A DNA stretch of 64,000 nucleotides from Luteibacter mycovicinus (GTDB lineage: Bacteria > Pseudomonadota > Gammaproteobacteria > Xanthomonadales > Rhodanobacteraceae): positions 2,970,001 to 3,034,000 of the forward strand of contig NZ_JQNL01000001.1 in assembly GCF_000745235.1 (NCBI RefSeq), given 5' to 3'. Under the pieces are notes generated by a model, which saw only the letters and a list, made by a program, of their open reading frames with translations, was not told where the DNA came from and did no database searches. Below are positions 1-13,620 of the stretch, piece by piece. How positions within the stretch are numbered: position 1 is the first letter of the stretch; every line of letters starts with the position of its first letter. The position numbers and the translations under genes are program-made.

Positions 1-1345
<1,345 letters not shown>

Positions 1346-1463
1346 ATAACCCCAAGACGCTTCACCGTCTTATCTCTTAACTCGCTGTTCGACTAAACCC
1401 GGACGCTTGTCACTCGTTTACACCCTCTGTGGAGCCGGCGCTCAATGCGCTGCTCCCACCCCT
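1346..1463 (+). other. 23S-5S internal transcribed spacer, no tRNA
   Basis: A spacer of about 118 bases between the 23S and 5S genes of the same rRNA operon. No tRNA cloverleaf or CCA-type 3' end is visible. It probably carries the RNase III processing stem flanks of 23S and 5S, but I could not identify these with confidence. Confidence 0.7.
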
Positions 1464-1581
1464 TCCCTGGCGGCTATAGCGGCGTGGTACCACCTGATCC
1501 CATCCCGAACTCAGAAGTGAAACGCGCATGCGCCGATGGTAGTGTGGCTCAAGCCATGCAAGAGTAGGTCACCGCCAGGGG
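1464..1581 (+). rRNA. rrf: 5S ribosomal RNA
   Basis: About 118 nt. The 5' strand TCCCTGGCGG pairs with the 3' strand CCGCCAGGGG to close helix I. Internal 5S signatures are present: GGTACCACCTGATCCCATCC (loop B/helix III) and GAACTCAGAAGTGAAACGC (loop C side). It is the last gene of the rRNA operon and runs into a Rho-independent terminator. The ends are set by helix pairing and may be off by a base or two. Confidence 0.95.
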
Positions 1582-1596
1582 CTTTATCCTGAAACA

Positions 1597-1628
1597 CCCG
1601 TCCTCACCAGAGGGCGGGTTTTTCTTTT
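1597..1628 (+). terminator. rRNA operon terminator, copy 1
   Basis: Hairpin CCCGTCCTC / GAGGGCGGG with a short ACCA loop, followed directly by a T-rich tract (TTTTTCTTTT). Classic Rho-independent form, about 16 bases after the end of 5S. Confidence 0.9.
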
Positions 1629-1680
1629 GCGCGCAGCGCAACCCGCAACAGGTCACCGCCAGGGGCTTTATCCTGAAACA

Positions 1681-1712
1681 CCCGTCCTCACCAGAGGGCG
1701 GGTTTTTCTTTT
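1681..1712 (+). terminator. rRNA operon terminator, copy 2
   Basis: Second copy of the same hairpin and T-tract, 84 bp downstream of the first and part of the tandem repeat. Two identical intrinsic terminators in series would tighten termination of a very strong operon. Confidence 0.88.
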
Positions 1713-1761
1713 GCGCGCAGCGCGACCCGCAACAGGTCACCGCCACGGGCTTTATGTTCTT

Positions 1762-1789
1762 GAGGCCTCTCCCTTACCGGAGAGGCCTC
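1762..1789. terminator. hairpin between rRNA operon and convergent gene
   Basis: GAGGCCTCT and AGAGGCCTC form a 9-bp perfect stem around a ~10-base loop. It lies between the rRNA operon and the 3' end of the convergent secreted-protein gene. No good T-run follows on either strand, so a bidirectional terminator role is only likely. Confidence 0.5.
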
Positions 1790-1803
1790 GCCTTATCCAA
1801 CGC

Positions 1804-2370
1804 TCAAAGAATGTTGATCTGGGTGTACACCGTGTTGTGCGGTGCATTGGTCGACGTGTTCTGATACTTGAACAGTCCGGACTCGTAGCCGTCCACGTTG
1901 TACTCGTTGAGCCAACCGACCACCGTCTGGCCTGGCGTGCATGGCCACGTGTACTGCGTGCCGGTGACACAGATGCCGGTGCTCGCGTATTGGGCCGAAC
2001 GCGGCAACTGTCCGCCATTCATGGACGCGATCGGGTTGGATCCGTACCCGATCTCCATGACGGCGACGCGGAGCTCGCCGCCGCCGTGATTGCATGTCGT
2101 TGTTCCCTTGCCATCGGGATATTCCCAACCGCACGCAGTCGAGCCCACGGCAAGAACACGGACGCTCGAGAGTCCAGGAGCGGGCGCACGTGGGACAGGC
2201 ACCACGGACTGCGCGTCGATCGGCACGTGCATCTCATTGTCTGCCGCAGTCAACGACGGCATCGCGGTCATGGCATGCCGGGGGACGGCAAAAGCTTCTT
2301 GTGCATGGACGCCCAGGACGGGTGTGCAGGACAGTGTCATGGTGCAGAAAAGAAAACGAACGGAATTCAA
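1804..2370 (-). CDS. secreted hypothetical protein, 188 aa
   Basis: Family not recognised. I start it at the TTG at 2370, which has AAGGAT at Shine-Dalgarno distance. This gives a signal peptide (LNSVRFLFCTMTLSCTPVLG, then HAQ). A possible ATG 25 codons upstream would bury the signal. The mature part has scattered Cys residues (ACGWE, TTCNHG, GICVTG, WPCTPG), suggesting disulfides and export to the periplasm or outside. The segment from VRVLAVGS to the C-terminus looks like one compact beta-rich domain. It faces the rRNA operon convergently, with no operon partner. Confidence 0.7.
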   Translation of the reverse strand: MNSVRFLFCTMTLSCTPVLGVHAQEAFAVPRHAMTAMPSLTAADNEMHVPIDAQSVVPVPRAPAPGLSSVRVLAVGSTACGWEYPDGKGTTTCNHGGGELRVAVMEIGYGSNPIASMNGGQLPRSAQYASTGICVTGTQYTWPCTPGQTVVGWLNEYNVDGYESGLFKYQNTSTNAPHNTVYTQINIL

Positions 2371-2681
2371 CGGAGATCCTTTGCATAGAACGGCTTGAGT
2401 CGCGTGCGACGATGCCCGGTCGTACCGCCAGGTATGCCATGCCATGCCGCGCAGCGACGTGATGAGTAACGCGTCGGTGCCGCGTTACGCAGCTTGGGAA
2501 CGAGGCCCACGGACTGCGCAACAAGGATCGCGTCTCGCGCTTCCCACGAATGTCGGATTGAGGCCGTACCAGTACGCTGAATAGGCAAAGGTGTGATCGT
2601 CGACGCATCGACGCCGGTGCAACATGACACTCGTCCGATTAGACGCCATCATGTCGGCGCGTCGTGCAAGAAGGGAACGTC
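2371..2681. other. intergenic region between secreted protein and glpR
   Basis: About 310 bases between divergent genes, so promoters for both should lie here, but I see no convincing -35/-10 pair. Short reading frames on the minus strand lack a credible Shine-Dalgarno or composition and I treat them as chance. Confidence 0.5.
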
Positions 2682-3452
2682 ATGGATTTACGCCTCAATC
2701 GAAGACAGGAAGAACTGGTCGCGATCGTCCAGCGCCAGGGCTTCGTCGGTGTCGATGAACTCGCCAGCCACTTCGACGTGGCGCCGCAGACCATCCGGCG
2801 GGACCTGAACCTGCTCGCCGACGGCGGGTTGATCCGCCGCTACCACGGCGGCGTCAGCACCCCGACCAGCAGTGTCGAAAACGTGGCTTACGCGGCGCGC
2901 CAGACATTGCAAGCGGCGGAGAAGGGCCGCATCGCCGCGGCTATCGCCGCACAGATTCCCGACGGGTCATCGTTGTTCATCAACCTCGGCACGACCAACG
3001 AGGGGGTGGGACGCGCGCTGCTCGAGCGTCGGGACCTGCGTGTCATTACCAACAATCTCAACATCGCCTTGCTGCTCAGTGAAAACCCGACGTTCGAGGT
3101 GATCGTCGCCGGCGGTGTGGTCCGGGCTCGCGATCATGGTGTGACAGGCGAGGCCACCATCGAGCTGATCCGTCAGTTCAAGGTGGACTACGGGATCATC
3201 GGCATCTCGGGTATCGAGCTGGATGGCACCTTGCTGGACTTCGACTTCCACGAAGTGCGTGTTGCCCAGGCGATCATCGAGCACTCGCGCCAAGTCTACC
3301 TGGCGGCGGACCACACCAAGATCGGCCGCAACGCGATGGTCAGGCTGGGTGACTTCAGCCGGGTGGATGCCTGGTTCACCGATAAGACGCCGCCGGAGCC
3401 GTTGCTCCCGGTGATCGAGGCGGCGGGTACGCGGTTGTTTGTGGCGGACTGA
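2682..3452 (+). CDS. glpR: DeoR-family transcriptional repressor, GlpR-like
   Basis: 256 aa, usual DeoR-family length. Residues ~4-56 form the DeoR helix-turn-helix (RRQEEL...VDELASHFDVAPQTIRRDL), ending in the family signature LIRRYHGGV. The rest is the DeoR C-terminal sensor domain (ISOCOT fold), with NLGTTNEGVGRAL and a DHTKIGRNAMVRLGDFS stretch near the end. In E. coli GlpR binds glycerol-3-phosphate and represses glp genes; placement directly upstream of glpD-glpF-glpK supports the same role. ATG 2682 is preceded by AAGGGA at good spacing; an in-frame ATG six codons earlier is less likely. Confidence 0.92.
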   Translation: MDLRLNRRQEELVAIVQRQGFVGVDELASHFDVAPQTIRRDLNLLADGGLIRRYHGGVSTPTSSVENVAYAARQTLQAAEKGRIAAAIAAQIPDGSSLFINLGTTNEGVGRALLERRDLRVITNNLNIALLLSENPTFEVIVAGGVVRARDHGVTGEATIELIRQFKVDYGIIGISGIELDGTLLDFDFHEVRVAQAIIEHSRQVYLAADHTKIGRNAMVRLGDFSRVDAWFTDKTPPEPLLPVIEAAGTRLFVAD

Positions 3453-3578
3453 GGGGCGCCACCGCCCCCAGCGCGGCTTCCCAGCGCCTCCCCAGACGGC
3501 TCGCGAGCCCGCCCTCGCTCCTTGAAAGACTTACCCAGCTCGCATTACGGACAAAGCGTACGCTGCACTGCAGCGTGC

Positions 3579-3690
3579 GATGTTCGTTTGTGTTCGAATA
3601 TGCTCCTTTCAACGCGGGCGACGCCTTGCCGATGGTTTGACATGTTCGTTTTTGCGCCCTTCGGGCGCTCCCTCAGGGAAAACGAACGTA
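3579..3690. promoter_or_regulatory. candidate GlpR operator cluster upstream of glpD
   Basis: The 296-base gap between glpR and glpD holds repeated TTCG/CGAA-type half-sites: GATGTTCGTTTGTGTTCGAA at about 3579-3598, CATGTTCGTTTT at 3641-3652 and GAAAACGAACGTA at 3678-3690. The last two are inverted relative to each other and flank a GCGCCCTTCGGGCGC hairpin. GlpR operators in E. coli are ATGTTCG...CGAACAT palindromes, so these fit by pattern. This is inference with no footprint data. Confidence 0.5.
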
Positions 3691-3748
3691 CCCGAGCGTA
3701 GGGTTCTCTCCTCAGCAACGCGCCGCCCCCAGCCAAGTGGGGTGGGTA

Positions 3749-5263
3749 ATGGTCGAGCAGGTCGATGTTCTGGTGGTCGGTGGCGGCGTCAACGGTGTCG
3801 GCATCGCGCGTGACGCCGTGGGCCGCGGGCTCTCGGTGTGGCTGTGTGAACGTGACGATCTGGCCTCGCATACCTCGAGCGCGGCGACCAAGCTGATTCA
3901 TGGTGGCTTGCGCTATCTCGAGCAGTTCGAGTTCGCCCTCGTGGGCAAGGCACTCGCCGAGCGCGAGGTGCTTCTTCGCGCGGCCCCGCACATTATCTGG
4001 CCGTTGCGTTTCGTCCTTCCGCATCAGCCGCATCTGCGCCCGGCGTGGATGATTCGTATCGGACTGTTCCTCTACGATCATCTGGGCCGCGGTCGCCGCA
4101 CGCTGCCGGGCTCGCGCCGCGTTCGTTTCGCCAAACACGTCACCGGCGAGCCGATGCGCGATGACTTCGCGGTAGGCTTCGTCTATTCCGACGCCTGGGT
4201 GCAGGACGCACGTCTCGTGGTGCTCAACGCCATGGACGCCGTGCACCGCGGCGCCAAGGTGGAGACGCACACCAGGTGCGTCAGCGCACGTCGTGACGCG
4301 GACGGCTGGACGGCTGAACTCGAGTCCCGCGACGGCACCCGCCACTTCGTCAAGGCGCGGGCGCTCGTCAACGCCGCGGGTCCGTGGGCCGCGAGTTTCC
4401 TCGACGACGTAGTGCACGTGAAGCACACGCACTCGCTGCGCCTGATCAAGGGCAGCCACATCATCGTTCCGAAGATCTTCGATCATCGCTACGCGTATAT
4501 CTTCCAGCAGCCCGATCGTCGCATCGTGTTCGCTATCCCGTACGAGCGCGACTTCACGCTGATCGGCACCACCGACGTCGAGTACAAGGCCGACCCGTCG
4601 CATCCGGAAATCGACGCCGACGAGACGCGTTACCTTTGCGACGCCGCCAACCGTTACTTCAAGAAGCAGCTGACGCCGGACGACGTGGTCTGGAGCTATA
4701 GCGGCGTGCGTCCGCTGCTGCAGGACGAAGCGGGCAGCGCCTCGGAAGTGACGCGCGACTACCTGCTCGACATCGATCAGACCGGTGGGGCGCCGCTGCT
4801 GAACGTCTTCGGCGGTAAGCTGACCACGTACCGCAAGCTGTCCGAAGAGGCGGTCGACAAGCTCGCCCCGCTGCTGGGTAACGACAAGCCGGCGTGGACG
4901 GCCGACGCGCGTCCGCTGCCCGGTGGCGGTGAGCGCGACATCGACGCGCTCACCGACGACATCCGGTCGTCACGTCCTTGGTTGCCTGAGACCTTCGCAT
5001 GGCGGCTCACGCACATGTACGGCACGCGTGCCCGCGATCTGCTGGGCGAAGCCGATGGCCTCGATGCGCTGGGGACACACTTCGGTTCCGACCTGTACCA
5101 GGCTGAAGTCGACTACCTGATCCGGCACGAATGGGCGACCGAAGCGGAAGACATCCTCTGGCGGCGCAGCAAGATCGGCCTGCGTGTCGGTCCGGACGAC
5201 GTGAAGCGTCTTACCGAATACCTCAATCAGCGGGTCCCGAAGGGCCCCGCCATTAACCCGTAG
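3749..5263 (+). CDS. glpD: aerobic glycerol-3-phosphate dehydrogenase
   Basis: 504 aa, normal for GlpD. It oxidises sn-glycerol-3-phosphate to dihydroxyacetone phosphate using FAD and passes electrons to quinone at the inner membrane. The N-terminus has the FAD dinucleotide-binding motif VVGGGVNGVGIARDAVGRG, followed by the family segment LIHGGLRYLEQFEF; IVFAIPYERDFTLIGTTD and the C-terminal GlpD cap are also typical. ATG 3749 is chosen over an ATG four codons earlier because it puts VEQVDVLVVGGG at the protein start. Likely controlled by GlpR through the upstream half-sites. Confidence 0.96.
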   Translation: MVEQVDVLVVGGGVNGVGIARDAVGRGLSVWLCERDDLASHTSSAATKLIHGGLRYLEQFEFALVGKALAEREVLLRAAPHIIWPLRFVLPHQPHLRPAWMIRIGLFLYDHLGRGRRTLPGSRRVRFAKHVTGEPMRDDFAVGFVYSDAWVQDARLVVLNAMDAVHRGAKVETHTRCVSARRDADGWTAELESRDGTRHFVKARALVNAAGPWAASFLDDVVHVKHTHSLRLIKGSHIIVPKIFDHRYAYIFQQPDRRIVFAIPYERDFTLIGTTDVEYKADPSHPEIDADETRYLCDAANRYFKKQLTPDDVVWSYSGVRPLLQDEAGSASEVTRDYLLDIDQTGGAPLLNVFGGKLTTYRKLSEEAVDKLAPLLGNDKPAWTADARPLPGGGERDIDALTDDIRSSRPWLPETFAWRLTHMYGTRARDLLGEADGLDALGTHFGSDLYQAEVDYLIRHEWATEAEDILWRRSKIGLRVGPDDVKRLTEYLNQRVPKGPAINP

Positions 5264-5308
5264 CGCTCACGCGCTGCCCCTGCCATGAAACCGATGGAGA
5301 GACGGATC

Positions 5309-7665
<2,357 letters not shown>

Positions 7666-7717
7666 CGCGGCCGTGTGGGGGCGCGCCCTGCGCGTGATGC
7701 GCTTTGTCGCGGGGCGG

Positions 7718-7742
7718 GTCGCGCGCGGGGCGCGCTCCTACC
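7718..7742 (-). repeat. REP element (GTAGGAGCGCG type)
   Basis: One copy of the dispersed imperfect palindrome, minus orientation (reads GTCGCGCGC...GCTCCTAC on the plus strand). It lies between the glpK stop and the glpK/pfkB terminator. The same family recurs at least ten times in this window. Confidence 0.85.
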
Positions 7743-7754
7743 GTTTGCTGCACG

Positions 7755-7790
7755 AAAAAGGGCGGCGCATTTCTGCGCCGCCCTTTTTTT
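7755..7790. terminator. bidirectional Rho-independent terminator
   Basis: GGGCGGCGCA and TGCGCCGCCC form a 10-bp stem around a TTTC loop, with an A-run on the left and a 7-base T-run on the right. It therefore serves both glpK (plus) and the convergent pfkB-type kinase (minus). Confidence 0.93.
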
Positions 7791-7811
7791 ATGCACGTTA
7801 CAAAGCGGCTA

Positions 7812-10075
<2,264 letters not shown>

Positions 10076-10107
10076 CCGCCGCGCTCGCGGCGCCCGGACG
10101 TTAGGCC

Positions 10108-11124
10108 GTGGCGCTGAATCGCGACGACAAGTCGCCGCTTTTCGCACCAGGCGTAGCGGGAACGCTACGCCTGATCGTGTATCTGGCCCTCGCCTGTGTC
10201 CTGATGGTCCTCGACCACCGGGGCGGCTGGCTGGCCAACGTGCGCTACGGCCTGTCGATCGTCATCGAACCCGTTTACCGGATCGCCGGCCTGCCATCGC
10301 AGGGTTTCCAGGCGGCCACGGTGGCGTTCGCCGATCGCCAGCGCCTGACCGAGCAGAACCAGCGCCTGCGGGAAGATCTGCTGCTGGCCAATGCCAAGCT
10401 CAACCGCATGGCCTCGGTCGCCGAGCAGAACCAGCGCCTGAAGGAACTCCTCGATACCCAGCACAGCCTCTCGCTCAACGTGCAGCTCGCGCGTCTGGTC
10501 GGCGTGGACCTCGGTCCGTTCCGGCACCGGATCGTGCTCAACCTCGGCGCCCGCGACAAGGTGCAGCAGGGGCAGGTGGTGATCGACGCGCGTGGCGTCA
10601 TGGGCCAGATCGTCGACGTGATGCCGACCACCTCGGTGGCCATGCTGATTACCGATCCCAACCACGCCATTCCGGTGACCATCGAGCGCACCGGCCTGCG
10701 CACCGTCGCCTATGGCTCACGTGCGGGCGACATGCTGACCCTGCCGACCATTCCGGTTTCGGCTGACGTGCAGGCGGGCGACAAGCTGGTCACGTCGGGC
10801 CTCGGCGGCCGCTTCCCGCCGGGCTTCCCGGTGGGGGAGATCCGTGACGTCGCACAGACCGCATCGGGAACCTTTCTCTCCGCGCAGGCCAAACCGGCCG
10901 CCGATCTCGACCGCAGTGAAGACGTGCTGCTCCTGCACGACCTGGCCGAGCCGGCGGGTCCGCCGTCGCTCGCGCCGGAAGCGGGTCCGCCGGCCAGCAT
11001 GGCACCCGATCCGAACGCACCGCCCGCGGTTCCGACGCCCGCGCCCACGCTGCCTTCGGTGACCTCGCCGACCACGAGTCGCGTCGCGCCCGCGCGCGCA
11101 TCCACGGCCGGGAGCACGCCATGA
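10108..11124 (+). CDS. mreC: rod shape-determining protein MreC
   Basis: 338 aa from a GTG start. A short cytoplasmic N-terminus, one membrane anchor (about residues 15-32), a coiled coil rich in EQNQRLRE / EQNQRLKEL (about 70-115), then the MreC beta-domain with ARLVGVDLGPFRHRIVLNLG and VMLITDPNHAIPV. The C-terminal ~70 residues are Pro/Ala-rich and low complexity, typical of xanthomonads. It links MreB to the periplasmic elongation machinery. Its stop overlaps the mreD start by 4 bases (ATGA). Confidence 0.95.
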   Translation: MALNRDDKSPLFAPGVAGTLRLIVYLALACVLMVLDHRGGWLANVRYGLSIVIEPVYRIAGLPSQGFQAATVAFADRQRLTEQNQRLREDLLLANAKLNRMASVAEQNQRLKELLDTQHSLSLNVQLARLVGVDLGPFRHRIVLNLGARDKVQQGQVVIDARGVMGQIVDVMPTTSVAMLITDPNHAIPVTIERTGLRTVAYGSRAGDMLTLPTIPVSADVQAGDKLVTSGLGGRFPPGFPVGEIRDVAQTASGTFLSAQAKPAADLDRSEDVLLLHDLAEPAGPPSLAPEAGPPASMAPDPNAPPAVPTPAPTLPSVTSPTTSRVAPARASTAGSTP

Positions 11125-11612
11125 ACCGTATCCGCGTCCGGCAGCTCTGGTTCGCGGCGACGCTCCTGCTGTCGCTGTTCCTCATGCTGATTCCGTTGCC
11201 GGGTCCGCTGACGCCGTTCAAGCCGTACTGGCCGGCGCTGATCCTGCTTTATTGGTGCCTGCAGTCGGGCGACCGGGTCACGCTTGGCATGGCGTTCTGT
11301 CTGGGCGTGGGCGCGGATCTGTTCGACGGTGTGTTACTCGGCGAGCAGGCACTGCGACTTACCGCCATGGTCTTCATCGCGCTGCGCTTCCGCTCGCGGC
11401 TGCGTTTCTTCCCGATGTGGCAGCAGGCGCTGGCCGTGCTGGCCCTGCTGCTCAACGACCGTGTGCTGCTCCTGCTGATCCGCGTGCTCGGCGGCGATCC
11501 CGTGCCGCCGGCGGAATACTGGATCTCGCCCTTCGTCGGCGCGGCCTTGTGGCCGTTCGTGTTCCTGATCCTGGACGACCTCCGCGCACGGCTGCGCATC
11601 CACGAGACATGA
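11121..11612 (+). CDS. mreD: rod shape-determining protein MreD
   Basis: 163 aa, highly hydrophobic with about five membrane helices, normal for MreD. Inner-membrane partner of MreC. The start ATG overlaps the mreC stop and the stop overlaps the mrdA start (both ATGA), implying translational coupling along mreC-mreD-mrdA. Confidence 0.93.
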   Translation: MNRIRVRQLWFAATLLLSLFLMLIPLPGPLTPFKPYWPALILLYWCLQSGDRVTLGMAFCLGVGADLFDGVLLGEQALRLTAMVFIALRFRSRLRFFPMWQQALAVLALLLNDRVLLLLIRVLGGDPVPPAEYWISPFVGAALWPFVFLILDDLRARLRIHET

Positions 11613-13618
11613 GCACCCGGCGCGCCTCGATCAAGGAGGTCCGTGGCGAGGTGGCGCTCTTCCGCCGCCGCGCGCTGGCCGGTTTTGCGCTGATTCTGGC
11701 CGGTCTGATCGCCGTGTGCTGCCAGTACGTCAACCTGCAGGTCAATCACCACGACGAGTTCGCCACGCGTTCGGAGCAGAACCGCGTGAAGCCGCGTGCG
11801 ATTCCGCCCGCGCGCGGCCTGATCTTCGATCGCAACGGCGTGCTGCTGGCCGATAACGTGCCTGCGTTCCGGCTCGAGGTGACGCCCGAGCAGGTCGGCA
11901 ACATGGACGCCATGCTCGCCAGGCTCGGCGCCATCGTGCCACTCAGCGATGACGATATCGCCACGTTCAAAAAGCAGGTGAAGGGCAGTCGTCGCTTCGA
12001 AGGCGTGCCGCTGAAGCTCAAGCTGACCGAGGACGAGATCGGCCGCTTCGACGTCAATCGCTGGCGGTTTCCCGGCGTGGATGTCGTGCCTTACCTGACC
12101 CGTCGCTACCCGCTGGGTCCGGCGCTGGCCCACGTCATCGGGTACGTCAGCCGGATCGACGTGGACGACCTCAATCGCATGGACGACGAGGAAGAGGCCA
12201 GCTACAAGGGCACCACGCACATCGGTCGCATCGGCATCGAGCGCTCGTACGAGAAGCTGCTGCACGGCGCGCCGGGCTACGAGCTGGTCGAGGTGAATGC
12301 GGACGGCCGCACGCAGGCCGTGCTCGACACCACGCCGCCCACGCCGGGCAAGAACATCTACCTGAGCATCGACGTGCGCCTGCAGAAGGCGGCCGAGGAT
12401 GGACTCAACGGCCGTGCGGGCGCGGCGATCGCGATCGATCCGCGCAATGGGCAGGTGCTGGCCTTCGCCAGCGAGCCCAGCTTCGATCCCAACCTGTTCG
12501 TCAACGGCATCAGCTCGGCGGACTACAAGGCACTGACCACCTCGCCCGACAAGCCGCTGTACAACCGTGCGCTTCGCGGCGTGTATCCGCCGGGTTCCAC
12601 GGTGAAGCCCTTCCTCGCGCTCGGTGGCCTCACGATGGGGATTCGCCGGCCGTCGGACACCGTGCTGTCGACGGGTGAGTTCTGCATCCCCGGCCAGTCG
12701 CGCTGCTATCGCGACGACGTGCGCGGCGGTAACGGCACGGTCAACATGGTCCGCGCCATCGAACTGTCGACCAACACCTATTTCTACCGGCTCGCGCTCG
12801 ACATGGGCATCGACCGCCTCTCCCAGTGGATGGGGAGTCTCGGCTTCGGCAAGAAGACGGGCATCGATCTGGTCGGCGAAGTCGAGGGCATCCTGCCGTC
12901 GCGTGAGTGGAAGGCGTCGCGCAGTAAGGCCGGCTGGTTCCCGGGCGAAACGATCATCGCAGGCATCGGTCAGGGTTACTGGGCCGTGACGCCGCTGCAG
13001 CTGGCGCACGCGGTCGCGACGTTCGCCGGGCGCGGCGTTCCCTACACGCCGCACTTCCTCCTCGATACACAGGACGGTGTGGACAGCCCGCGCGTGGCTC
13101 AGTCATTCCCGCCCTCCGGTCCCTCCGTGATTCGCAAGGAGGCCGACTGGGAAACGGTCAATGACGGGATGAAAGCGGTGATCACCGGCGGTACGGGCAA
13201 GAAGCTCGGCATTGGCTTTCCGTACGTCATCGCGGGCAAGAGCGGCACGGCCGAGCGCTTCTCGCGCACCACCAACGCCTACGACCAGAACAAGAATTCG
13301 GCCTATCTGGCGTCGCGCCACCGCGCGCTGTTCATCGCCTACACGCCGGCGGACGACCCCAAAATCTCGGTGGCCGTGGTGCTGGAGGCCGGCGCGTGGG
13401 GCGCGCAGGATTCCGGCCCGATCGCGCGCAAGGTGCTCGATCAGTGGGTGGTCGATGAGGGTGGTCCGCGTCCGGCCGAAGCGCCGCCCGGCCCCATCGC
13501 GACCGCCGATGCGCCGCCCGAGGCGGCACCGCCGGAAGACGCGCCCGCCCAGGGCGTGCAGCCCGCCGGTGCCGCCAGCAGTGCGGAGCCGCCCGACGAC
13601 AATGGTGAGGACCAGTGA
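11609..13618 (+). CDS. mrdA: penicillin-binding protein 2 (elongation transpeptidase)
   Basis: 669 aa class B PBP. One N-terminal membrane anchor (about 22-44), a PBP dimer/pedestal domain beginning with RAIPPARGLIFDRNG, then the transpeptidase domain. Catalytic motifs: STVK (Ser330, Lys333) in YPPGSTVKPFL, SxN as STNTYF, and KSG as GKSGTAERFS. It crosslinks peptidoglycan during elongation with RodA. The last ~55 residues are Pro/Ala-rich and poorly conserved. The ATG at 11609 overlaps the mreD stop. Confidence 0.96.
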   Translation: MSTRRASIKEVRGEVALFRRRALAGFALILAGLIAVCCQYVNLQVNHHDEFATRSEQNRVKPRAIPPARGLIFDRNGVLLADNVPAFRLEVTPEQVGNMDAMLARLGAIVPLSDDDIATFKKQVKGSRRFEGVPLKLKLTEDEIGRFDVNRWRFPGVDVVPYLTRRYPLGPALAHVIGYVSRIDVDDLNRMDDEEEASYKGTTHIGRIGIERSYEKLLHGAPGYELVEVNADGRTQAVLDTTPPTPGKNIYLSIDVRLQKAAEDGLNGRAGAAIAIDPRNGQVLAFASEPSFDPNLFVNGISSADYKALTTSPDKPLYNRALRGVYPPGSTVKPFLALGGLTMGIRRPSDTVLSTGEFCIPGQSRCYRDDVRGGNGTVNMVRAIELSTNTYFYRLALDMGIDRLSQWMGSLGFGKKTGIDLVGEVEGILPSREWKASRSKAGWFPGETIIAGIGQGYWAVTPLQLAHAVATFAGRGVPYTPHFLLDTQDGVDSPRVAQSFPPSGPSVIRKEADWETVNDGMKAVITGGTGKKLGIGFPYVIAGKSGTAERFSRTTNAYDQNKNSAYLASRHRALFIAYTPADDPKISVAVVLEAGAWGAQDSGPIARKVLDQWVVDEGGPRPAEAPPGPIATADAPPEAAPPEDAPAQGVQPAGAASSAEPPDDNGEDQ

Positions 13619-13620
13619 CC

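Larger units (their letters stand above)
1566..1760 (+). repeat. 84-bp tandem repeat of 5S tail plus terminator (2 full copies + partial third)
   Basis: The block starting AGGTCACCGCCAGGGG at 1566 recurs at 1650 and again at 1734, a period of exactly 84 bp. Each full unit holds the last ~16 nt of 5S, a spacer, a GC-rich hairpin followed by a T-run, and a GCGCGCAGCGC stretch. The third copy keeps about 20 bases of the 5S tail with one change, then diverges into a different hairpin. It looks like a replication-slippage or recombination product at the end of the rRNA operon. Confidence 0.92.

Noticed and set aside
1346..1463. tRNA in the 23S-5S spacer
   Set aside because: No cloverleaf stems or T-loop GTTCRA motif.
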